64,000 nucleotides of DNA from Candidatus Gastranaerophilales bacterium. GTDB taxonomy: Bacteria; Cyanobacteriota; Vampirovibrionia; Gastranaerophilales; Gastranaerophilaceae. The notes below the pieces were generated by a model. It had not been told where the DNA came from. It saw nothing but the letters and a program-made list of their open reading frames with translations, and searched no databases. Positions 43,323 through 50,736 of this stretch are shown here, piece by piece. Both the position numbers and the translations under genes were made by a program. Positions within the stretch are counted from its first letter, which is position 1; the number at the start of each line of letters is the position of its first letter. The DNA is taken from the NCBI GenBank assembly GCA_944326475.1, contig CALVEC010000008.1, positions 22,160-86,159 on the forward strand, read 5' to 3'.

Positions 43323-44519
43323 TTATTTATGCTTTGCTTCAAGATCTCGCAATTCTCTCTGGTAGGGAGAAATTTTATTGAGCTTAAAAATAACATCGGG
43401 AATAACCTTCAACGCATAGTCAATCTCATCTTCAGTCGTAAATCTGCTGAGACTGAATCGAATACTTCCGTGAAGCGCGGTAAACGGCACTCCCATTGAT
43501 TTTAGAACATGGCTTGGTTCAAGGCTTCCGCTTGTGCAGGCACTTCCCGAGCTTGCACAAATACCCAGGTCGCTTAAATGCAGCAGTATCAGCTCGCCTT
43601 CAATATACTGAAATCCGATATTTGTCGTATTAGGTACACGGTTATACACAGAGCCGTTGACTCTCGCGTTGTATACAGATTTAAGTATACCGTTTTCAAG
43701 CTTGTCGCGGAGTTCTTTAACCCTTGTCGTTTCGTATTCCATATTTTCAAGGGCTTCCTGAGCTGCAGCGCCAAGACCGACAATATGCGTAACATTTTCA
43801 GTACCGGCACGCTTACCTCTTTCCTGATGTCCGCCGATAATCAGCGCAGGCAGAAGTGTTCCGCGTTTTATGTAGAGAGCGCCAACACCCTTTGGGGCGT
43901 GAATTTTGTGTCCGGCTATCCCCATTAAATCTATATCCGTATTTTTTACGTCAATAGGAATTTTTCCGGCAGCCTGAACTGCATCAACAAAGACTTTTGT
44001 TTTTTGGTTTTTCTTCTTTACAATTGCCGCAGCCTTTTCAACAGGCAGAATAACACCGGTTTCGTTGTTCGCCATCATGATACTGACAAGCGCCGTATCT
44101 TCATTAACCGCATCCGAAAGCTGGTTCAAATCAAGATTTCCCTGATTATCCACATCGAGATAAGTAACGTCATAACCGAGTTTTTCATAATATTTATAAA
44201 CATTCAAAACACAGGGATGTTCTATTTTGGTTGTTATTATGTGTTTTTTGCTTTTATTGGCTTCAAGAATACCTTTTATAGCAGTGTTAGCGCTTTCAGA
44301 ACCTGAACCCGTGAAAACAATTTCCGAGGAATCTGTTGCACCGAGCAAATCTTTTACCGATTCTCTGGCATCTGCAACTGCGTGTGCAACCTGTCCACCG
44401 AATTTGTGCATGCTTGAAGGGTTGCCGTAAAGTTCGCAAAAATACGGTCTCATAGCTTCAAAAGCTTTTGGAGAAACCATAGTCGTTGCGTTGTTATCAA
44501 GATAAACTACTTTTTCCAT
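43323..44519 (-). CDS. nifS: Cysteine desulfurase (NifS/IscS family)
   Basis: 398 residues. A PLP enzyme that takes sulfur from cysteine for iron-sulfur cluster assembly. N-terminus VVYLDNNATTMVSPKAFEAM; PLP-lysine in IAGHKIHAPKGVGALYI; active-site cysteine in SSGSACTSGSLEPSHVL, the group I loop type. It starts 15 nt downstream of a NifU-type scaffold gene, which supports the NifS assignment over a selenocysteine lyase or SufS. AAGGAA precedes the ATG. Confidence 0.95.
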   Translation of the reverse strand: MEKVVYLDNNATTMVSPKAFEAMRPYFCELYGNPSSMHKFGGQVAHAVADARESVKDLLGATDSSEIVFTGSGSESANTAIKGILEANKSKKHIITTKIEHPCVLNVYKYYEKLGYDVTYLDVDNQGNLDLNQLSDAVNEDTALVSIMMANNETGVILPVEKAAAIVKKKNQKTKVFVDAVQAAGKIPIDVKNTDIDLMGIAGHKIHAPKGVGALYIKRGTLLPALIIGGHQERGKRAGTENVTHIVGLGAAAQEALENMEYETTRVKELRDKLENGILKSVYNARVNGSVYNRVPNTTNIGFQYIEGELILLHLSDLGICASSGSACTSGSLEPSHVLKSMGVPFTALHGSIRFSLSRFTTEDEIDYALKVIPDVIFKLNKISPYQRELRDLEAKHK

Positions 44520-44534
44520 CTTTTTTTCCTTGTG

Positions 44535-45356
44535 CTAAACATCTATAACTTCAATATCAGGCGAGATATGCTCCTTTAAAGAAGCTTCAACAAAATTTTT
44601 CAGCGTGTTGGATGAAAATTTACATGATTTGCAGCTTCCTTTGAGCGACACGTATACTTTATTGTCTTTTACATCAACAAGTTCAATATCTCCGCCGTCT
44701 TTTCTGAGTTCATTAGATATGTATTTTTCTATAACATTGTTAACCTTTAAAATAAGCTGGGTTGCAGTCATACTGTTTATGTCAATCTTCTCTTTCTTAT
44801 TTTTATATTCATCGAGAATTTTCTGGATAGCAATATGGCACTGTCCGCAGGCACCGCCGGCTTTTGCATAATTCATTACATCTTCAAGGTCTGTAAGATT
44901 GTTCTGTTCAATAACCTCTCTGAGCTGGTTTTCCGTAACGTGATAGCAGCGGCAAATGATTTTTTCATCGCAGTGTTCTTTTGTATCTTCGCCGTAGTAA
45001 TTTGCAATAGCTGCCTCAAGCGCCTCATGTCCCATAACAGAGCAGTGCATTTTTTGCGGCGGCAATCCGCCCAATGCATCTGCAATCTGCTGATTTGTAA
45101 TTTTTTTTGCTTCGTCAATATGTTTGCCTATAATCATTTCAGTCAAAACGCTGGAACTTGCCACAGCTGAACCGCATCCGAAAGTCTGAAATTTTGCGTC
45201 GGTTATGATACCGTTTTTGTCTACTTTTAAGTACAATTTCAACGCATCCCCGCAAGAAAGCGAGCCTGCTTCGCCGATTGCATCAGCATCTTCAATTTCT
45301 CCGACATTTCTCGGATTTTTGTAATGATCAATTACTTCCTTTGTATATTCCCACAT
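44535..45356 (-). CDS. nifU: NifU-type iron-sulfur cluster scaffold protein
   Basis: 273 residues from an ATG with GAGGAAG upstream, 12 codons inside the longest frame. All three NifU modules are visible: an IscU-like N-domain with Cys in GSLSCGDALKLYLKVD, FGCGSAVASSS and MHCSVMGHEALE; a central [2Fe-2S] ferredoxin-like domain with CRCYHV and CGQCHIAI; and a C-terminal Nfu domain with CKSC. The full three-module form is typical of diazotrophs and of epsilonproteobacteria and some anaerobes that use NIF for general maturation. No nitrogenase genes are seen, so a housekeeping role is inferred. Confidence 0.94.
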   Translation of the reverse strand: MWEYTKEVIDHYKNPRNVGEIEDADAIGEAGSLSCGDALKLYLKVDKNGIITDAKFQTFGCGSAVASSSVLTEMIIGKHIDEAKKITNQQIADALGGLPPQKMHCSVMGHEALEAAIANYYGEDTKEHCDEKIICRCYHVTENQLREVIEQNNLTDLEDVMNYAKAGGACGQCHIAIQKILDEYKNKKEKIDINSMTATQLILKVNNVIEKYISNELRKDGGDIELVDVKDNKVYVSLKGSCKSCKFSSNTLKNFVEASLKEHISPDIEVIDV

Positions 45357-45520
45357 ATTTTCTTCCTCATATCCGGTATTTCTAATTAACATCTTACTCC
45401 AAAGACAGAAAAATTAAATATCTATTAATAATTTTATAATATTTCAAATCGCCCGACTGTACAGTAACCGCTGTACAACCGGCTAATTTTCAAAAATCTT
45501 TCTAAACATATCATATTCTT

Positions 45521-48133
45521 ATGAAAAAAAAGATTATTTTACTATTTCTCATTTTACTATTGAGTACAAATTCTACTAAAGCAAACGACATAGAGGTTGC
45601 AACATTTTCAGAGCTTATGGATTCTGCCCCGCAAAACGGAGACACGCTTAATTTTACAAATGACCTCAATTCCACTGAAACAATCGGGCAAAATTTCTAC
45701 AACCTTGATATAACGTTTGAAGGAAACAATTTTTACATAAACGGCAATGACGATTTTGGCGGTTTTGTACTGAATCGTGAAAGCAATTTTGCAAATGTCG
45801 GTATACGTTTTTGCAAAGGGCAGCAATACAACCGTTCTTACTTTGCCGGTGCAATTTACAACAGCGGCGGGCATGCGGTTATTGAAAATTCAGGTTTTTT
45901 AGGCAATTTTGTCGATGCGCAGGGTTTTAACTCCGGCGTGGCAGGCGCTGTTTACAACCTCTACGGCGGAACAATAGATATAAACCGCACGCTTTTTGAC
46001 AGCAATTATTCTAACGGCGCAACCTCATACGGAGGCGCAGTTGCAAACGGCTATGACGCAGGCACTCCTGCTGTCATGAATATTACAAACAGTATTTTCA
46101 GAAACAACTATTCCGTAGGGTCTGTGGTTCCTCATGGAGGCGCAATTTTCAACAACGGAGAAATTAATATTAACAACACAAATTTTGACTCCAATTATGC
46201 TCTCGGCGAAGACGGTTCTTACTCATACGCAGGTGCATTTTTTAACACAACAAACGGTTCCTCCGGCGGGAATGCCATAATTTCAAACTCCACCTTCAGC
46301 GGAAATTATGCAAAAAGCGGCGAAAACGGAACCGCACTCGGAGGTGCCGTATACAACGCAGCCTCGTTAACCCTGAATAACACAACCTTTACAAATAACT
46401 ACGCAGAATCACCGTTTTACGCTGACGGCGGTGCAGTTTACAATGAAATAGGCGCAGAGCTTAATATTAACGGGTCTTTATTCGAGAACAACAAAATCAG
46501 CACCCAAACCCAATACAGTGCAGGCGGAGCAATTTATAACGGCGGAATAATGACGGTTCAAAACTCTACATTCCGCTCCAACTACGACAAAAACGGCGAT
46601 TTGAACGACATTTTTGTTGCCCCGACAGGCGTTACAAATTTTACAGGCAGCGGGACATCTACCGTCTTAAGCGGTATAAAAGGAACGGGCACGCTTGAAA
46701 AAAGCGGTACGGGTGCGCTGAATCTCGGTGGTGAAAACGGCGGCTACACCGGAGTTTTTAATTTTAATCAGGGTACGCTTAACATCCTTGCTGACAGTGT
46801 ATATCTTGCCTCACCCGCCCAAAATTTCGGCAGCAATGTAAATCTTAACTTACAAAACGGGCAGATTGGGAATATTAATCTGCAAAACCTCACGCTAAAC
46901 GGCACAACAAACATCTTTGCGGACATGAACCTCAACAAAAAAACCATGGATACAATCTCTGCCCTTTCACTCTCAGGCAGCGGAAATATTTTTGTTAAAG
47001 ACTTAAAAATTGAGGGAACACCTCAGGGAGAGCATTTTGAAATACCGTTTGCAGACGCGGTTTTAAAAGACGCAGTAAGCTATACCCCGACACAGATGAA
47101 TACGCCGATTTACAAATACGAAGTCAGTTATGACAGAGGGAACGGCGATTTTGAGTTCAACAGACTCGGGTTCCAAACATCGCTTTTCTCAGCACAGGTC
47201 GCAGCGCAGGCTGCAGGATATCTTGCGGCTCTGGACACCTACCGCAACGTGTTCTCAAACCTTGATATGGTAATGATTACCCCGCCCGATTCTCCGCGGT
47301 ATTCTTTATTGAACAAGTCCGCCTCTGTAATTTTTCCGGGCAGTCCGGTTTTAATGCCCGAAAAACACAACGGGCTGTGGTTTAAGCCATATTCTGTTTT
47401 TGAAAGTGTCGGACTGAAAAACGGTCCCAGAGTCTCAAATGTCGGATACGGAAGCATTATAGGTGCAGAAAGCGGATTAAAAGAGCTTTCACACGGCTGG
47501 TACTCGCTTTACGGTGCTTATGTATCATACAACGGTTCACACCAGGCTTTTCAAGGAAACAGCATATACAATAACGGAGGAATGCTCGGGTTTGACGCCG
47601 CATTTTACCGCGGCAGGTTTTTCTCGGTATGGACAATTCTTGCCGGAGCAAGCTCTGCAGAAGCGTCAACAGTTTTCGGGCGTGAAAATTTTGCAATGTT
47701 CAACACTGGCATTGCGCAGATGAGCGGGTATAATTTTGAGACAATCAAGCGGCATTTGATTATTCAACCGGCGTTATTGATGTCATACACGTTTGTTAAC
47801 ACGTTCGGTTACAAAAATGCGGCAAACGTTGATATTAACACGCGTCCGCTTAACGCAATACAAATCGAACCGCGCATTAAAATTATCGGCAACTTCAAAG
47901 ACTACTTCCAGCCGTACCTGAGTGTTTCTATGGTTTGGAACATTATAGACAGCGCTAAATTTCAGGCTAATGACGTTTATCTGCCCAACATGTCGGTAAA
48001 ACCCTTTGTACAATACGGAGCAGGGCTGCAAAAACGCTTCAATGACAGAGTTACCGCTTTTTTTGAGACACTGCTCAGAAACGGCGGACGAAACGGGGTT
48101 GCGCTGCTTTTAGGTATACGCATAAGCATTTAG
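45521..48133 (+). CDS. Autotransporter with Pmp-like beta-helix passenger
   Basis: 870 residues. A Sec signal peptide (KKKIILLFLILLLSTNSTKA) precedes a passenger of about 550 residues. Residues ~75-370 repeat GGA[IV]-type motifs (GGAVANGYD, GGAIFNNGE, GGAVYNAAS, GGAIYNGGI) alternating with FxxN motifs (FRNNY, FDSNY, FSGNY, FTNNY), the pattern of chlamydial Pmp adhesins. A PATR-like stretch (GTLEKSGTGALNLGG) follows, then a ~270-residue C-terminal beta-barrel from WFKPYSVFESVG onward. It should sit in the outer membrane with the passenger exposed, so the organism is diderm. No Shine-Dalgarno, and a TATCAT box six bases before the ATG may make it leaderless. An ECF sigma/anti-sigma pair follows. 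Confidence 0.88.
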   Translation: MKKKIILLFLILLLSTNSTKANDIEVATFSELMDSAPQNGDTLNFTNDLNSTETIGQNFYNLDITFEGNNFYINGNDDFGGFVLNRESNFANVGIRFCKGQQYNRSYFAGAIYNSGGHAVIENSGFLGNFVDAQGFNSGVAGAVYNLYGGTIDINRTLFDSNYSNGATSYGGAVANGYDAGTPAVMNITNSIFRNNYSVGSVVPHGGAIFNNGEININNTNFDSNYALGEDGSYSYAGAFFNTTNGSSGGNAIISNSTFSGNYAKSGENGTALGGAVYNAASLTLNNTTFTNNYAESPFYADGGAVYNEIGAELNINGSLFENNKISTQTQYSAGGAIYNGGIMTVQNSTFRSNYDKNGDLNDIFVAPTGVTNFTGSGTSTVLSGIKGTGTLEKSGTGALNLGGENGGYTGVFNFNQGTLNILADSVYLASPAQNFGSNVNLNLQNGQIGNINLQNLTLNGTTNIFADMNLNKKTMDTISALSLSGSGNIFVKDLKIEGTPQGEHFEIPFADAVLKDAVSYTPTQMNTPIYKYEVSYDRGNGDFEFNRLGFQTSLFSAQVAAQAAGYLAALDTYRNVFSNLDMVMITPPDSPRYSLLNKSASVIFPGSPVLMPEKHNGLWFKPYSVFESVGLKNGPRVSNVGYGSIIGAESGLKELSHGWYSLYGAYVSYNGSHQAFQGNSIYNNGGMLGFDAAFYRGRFFSVWTILAGASSAEASTVFGRENFAMFNTGIAQMSGYNFETIKRHLIIQPALLMSYTFVNTFGYKNAANVDINTRPLNAIQIEPRIKIIGNFKDYFQPYLSVSMVWNIIDSAKFQANDVYLPNMSVKPFVQYGAGLQKRFNDRVTAFFETLLRNGGRNGVALLLGIRISI

Positions 48134-48258
48134 CTGCCGCAGAATTTTGCCTTAAGAAAAAAACGATAAAAATTCTCCGGTTGTATATAAATATAAGGGC
48201 ATATTAAATTTTTTACAGCTATTTTACCTTTGTATTATACGTTATCGGGAGAGAAACA

Positions 48259-48867
48259 GTGTATTTGTTTAAGAAAAAAGATTACAGAAATTATCCGCTA
48301 GAGGAGCTGGTAGAATTGGCGCAAAAAAACAGCACAGAGGCGCTGGAGGAGCTGATAAAACGCAACCAGAACTCGGTCTATGCTTCATTTTATTACCTTA
48401 GCAGCGAATGTCAGGATATTCTTGATTTAACGCAGGAAGCACTGTTAAAAATGGCAAAAAATATAAAATCATTAAAGGAGCCGAAAAAATTCAAAAGCTG
48501 GTTAAATCAGATTGTAACAAATGTCTTTTACGATTATATAAGAAAGACAAACAGGGTGCCTAAAACCGTGCCCATTGATAAATCAGACGATGACGGCAGC
48601 GAAGTCTGTCCCAAAATAATTGACCTGCCGTGCAAATCAAAAAATCCGGAAGAAACTACGCTTGGTGACGAACTCAGTGATGTTATCGAAAACTCAATAC
48701 ACAAGCTTCCTGATGCATTCCGTTTGGCAATTGTCCTGCGGGAATTTCAGGGGCTGAGCTATGAAGAAATAGCGGAAATTACAAAGACAAACGTCGGAAC
48801 TGTAAAATCCCGTATAGCAAGAGCAAGAAGCCGGCTGCAAGAAGATTTAAAAAGTTATATTGCATAA
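48259..48867 (+). CDS. ECF-type RNA polymerase sigma factor
   Basis: 202 residues from GTG with GGGAGAG upstream. Sigma region 2 (about 25-90) includes DILDLTQEALLKMAKNIKSL and KKFKSWLNQIVTNVFYDYIR. A ~45-residue linker follows, then region 4 with LPDAFRLAIVLREFQGLSYE and the helix-turn-helix EEIAEITKTNVGTVKSRI. It starts 125 bp after the autotransporter and 36 nt before a zinc anti-sigma factor. A role in envelope or stress response is inferred from this pairing; target promoters are unknown. Confidence 0.93.
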   Translation: MYLFKKKDYRNYPLEELVELAQKNSTEALEELIKRNQNSVYASFYYLSSECQDILDLTQEALLKMAKNIKSLKEPKKFKSWLNQIVTNVFYDYIRKTNRVPKTVPIDKSDDDGSEVCPKIIDLPCKSKNPEETTLGDELSDVIENSIHKLPDAFRLAIVLREFQGLSYEEIAEITKTNVGTVKSRIARARSRLQEDLKSYIA

Positions 48868-48903
48868 TTCTAACTACAAAGCTAATTAAAAAAGGAGTAT
48901 AAA

Positions 48904-49563
48904 ATGGAAAAAAAACACGCTTGCAAAAAGGTTATCTCGCTTCTGTCTCTCTATGCAGACAACAAGGTCACATACAGCGAAAGAGAGTTTATTGAAGAAC
49001 ATTTGGCTTTTTGTCCGGAGTGCTATAAAAAATACATGTATCTCAAACAGCTTATTTATACACTGAAAGATTCGTACAGAAAAGTTGTTGAAATGGCAGC
49101 TGCGAGAAATAAAAACACTACTTTCAGCATTAGAGAACACGAAAAATTTTTAGAAAATATTTCACCATATATTGATAACGAACTGGAACAATCCGAAAGC
49201 ATAGAATTTCGCCGCTATCTTATGAAATCAAAAGCAGCACAGAAAGAACTCAGAAATATATATTTTGTGCAAAGAGAAATCAAGGACTCCTACGAAAAAA
49301 CGAAAAAAAATCTTAAAAAAGATTTTTCAAAAACTATTTCCGGACAAATCAGCACAAAACAGCCGGTTCGGCTTCATTCTAAAGTCTATAAAGTCGCAAT
49401 ACTCGCAGGACTTGTGATTTTTGGCGCAGCAGGAAGCTATCAATTCTACCAACCGGTAAAAGTTAAACTTCAAAAAACCGTACACAGGCAGGAGCCGCAA
49501 AAGCAGCTTAAACCGATGAGGACAGGCACAATTCGCGATAATTTATTCAACTATAAATACTGA
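48904..49563 (+). CDS. Zinc-type membrane anti-sigma factor
   Basis: 219 residues. The N-terminal ZAS domain has HLAFCPEC, the His-x3-Cys-x2-Cys metal motif, with an upstream Cys/His partner (KHACKKV). A second anti-sigma-like helical segment (residues ~80-120, FLENISPYIDNELEQSE) lacks cysteines, resembling a duplicated domain that lost zinc. One membrane helix lies near 163-180 (VAILAGLVIFGAAGSYQFY), with ~35 residues beyond. It is expected to hold the adjacent sigma factor at the inner membrane until a signal releases it. AAAGGAG precedes the ATG. Confidence 0.86.
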   Translation: MEKKHACKKVISLLSLYADNKVTYSEREFIEEHLAFCPECYKKYMYLKQLIYTLKDSYRKVVEMAAARNKNTTFSIREHEKFLENISPYIDNELEQSESIEFRRYLMKSKAAQKELRNIYFVQREIKDSYEKTKKNLKKDFSKTISGQISTKQPVRLHSKVYKVAILAGLVIFGAAGSYQFYQPVKVKLQKTVHRQEPQKQLKPMRTGTIRDNLFNYKY

Positions 49564-49565
49564 TA

Positions 49566-49746
49566 TTTCATATAGTCAACTGACCCCGATAACTTATTGA
49601 ACTTGTGCATAAAATAAGTTCAATCTTTGTTTTTTTAACAACTGCACAAGCAACAAGTACATGGGGTCACTTCCGTAAATGTCAGACTCGGTGCCACCAG
49701 CACTAAGTGTAGCGCTTCTACAAGCGAGGTCACTCTCAGACATATA
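49566..49746 (-). repeat. Interspersed repeat family B, copy 3 (inverted)
   Basis: Begins (minus-strand end) with TCATATAGTCAACTGACCCC and carries the TTGAACTT / AAGTTCAA arms and the CATGGGGTCAC block. Lacks the CTGCCGAAGAAACAAT section present in copies 1 and 2. Confidence 0.85.
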
Positions 49747-49776
49747 CAAAAAACGGAGCATAGCCCCGTTTTTGTG
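49747..49776. terminator. Terminator between the anti-sigma gene and rpaB
   Basis: ACAAAAAACGG pairs with CCGTTTTTGTG around AGCATAGC, giving U-rich tails on both strands. It can end rpaB (minus) and the sigma/anti-sigma unit (plus). Confidence 0.65.
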
Positions 49777-49802
49777 TAACGAATTAAACCATATCAAGAA
49801 AA

Positions 49803-50555
49803 TTAATTTATTCTCTGAAACATATAGCCAATACCGCGGGCTGTGAGAATAAGCTCAGGATTAGCCGGGTCAGTTTCAAGTTTTGAACGCAATCTCGAGA
49901 TATGTACGTCAACAACTCTTGTATCAATCCGGTGATCCGGCGGATAAGCCCAAACATACTGAAGAATCTCGTTTCTTGAATAAGCCTGACCCGAGTTGTT
50001 AACCAGCAGTTCAAGCAAGCTAAATTCCATACCGGTAAGTCTGATTCTTTCATTTTTTCTGTAGACCTGACGTCTTGCAGTATCAATTTTTATATTACCG
50101 GTTGTAATAACATTTTTCGTAACCTTGCCTGTTGCCGGAGCTATTTCTCTGTTTGTTGAACGTCTCAAAACAGATTTAACACGGGCTTCAAGCTCTTTGG
50201 GGCTGAACGGCTTAACTACATAATCATCAGCGCCGAGTTCAAGACCGGTAATTCTTTCAGAAACATCACCGAGGGCGGTTAATATGATAATAGGAACATC
50301 TGATGTTCTTCTTATCTCGCGGCAAACACCGTAACCGTCCATTTTAGGCATCATAACATCCAGAACCACAAGATCCGGGTTCTCTTTGTTGAATACGGCA
50401 ACAGCTTCTTCTCCGTCTGCAGCTGTAACTATGTCGTAACCTATCATACCCAGGCGGGTTTCAAGAATCCTGCGAATACTTGCTTCATCGTCCGCAATAA
50501 GAATTTTTTGTTTTGATTCGCTTTGTTCATTAATGGGTTCACTGTTTGGACACAT
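49803..50555 (-). CDS. rpaB: OmpR-family response regulator, RpaB-like
   Basis: 250 residues. The receiver domain (about 17-130) has phosphoacceptor Asp in LVVLDVMMPKMDGYGVC and Lys in YVVKPFSPKELEAR. A winged-helix DNA-binding domain (about 150-248) ends ILTARGIGYMF. The stretches ASIRRILETRLGMIGYD, TAADGEEAV and ITGLELGADDYVVKPFSPKE follow cyanobacterial RpaB almost word for word as I remember it. In Cyanobacteria RpaB, with the kinase NblS, controls high-light and redox genes. This genome shows no photosynthesis genes here, so a general stress or redox role is likely. The cognate kinase is not adjacent. Divergent from thrS. Confidence 0.9.
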   Translation of the reverse strand: MCPNSEPINEQSESKQKILIADDEASIRRILETRLGMIGYDIVTAADGEEAVAVFNKENPDLVVLDVMMPKMDGYGVCREIRRTSDVPIIILTALGDVSERITGLELGADDYVVKPFSPKELEARVKSVLRRSTNREIAPATGKVTKNVITTGNIKIDTARRQVYRKNERIRLTGMEFSLLELLVNNSGQAYSRNEILQYVWAYPPDHRIDTRVVDVHISRLRSKLETDPANPELILTARGIGYMFQRIN

Positions 50556-50627
50556 GTTTAAAAACCTATCTTTCTATCTCCACTACTTCTAATTTAGACT
50601 TAGTCATCACCAAAATATATGTTAAAT

Positions 50628-50704
50628 ATTACAAAATATTTACTTTCTTTAAATTATATTACAATAAATTTAAAATTGCAATAGATTTTTGGTGGTGATA
50701 TAAA
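50628..50704 (+). promoter_or_regulatory. thrS promoter and AT-rich direct repeats in the rpaB-thrS gap
   Basis: TTGCAA (50676-50681), 17-bp spacer, TATAAA (50699-50704) forms a thrS promoter. Upstream, ATTACAAA (50628-50635) / TTTACTTT (50639-50646) and ATTACAAT (50658-50665) resemble half-sites of the cyanobacterial HLR1 element bound by RpaB. The fit is imperfect. Confidence 0.5.
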
Positions 50705-50736
50705 GGTATTATGGAACATTAAGAGAGGAAGTAAAA

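Noticed and set aside
43323..45356. Nitrogen fixation capacity
   Set aside because: NifU and NifS alone are general iron-sulfur assembly proteins; no nitrogenase genes are visible.
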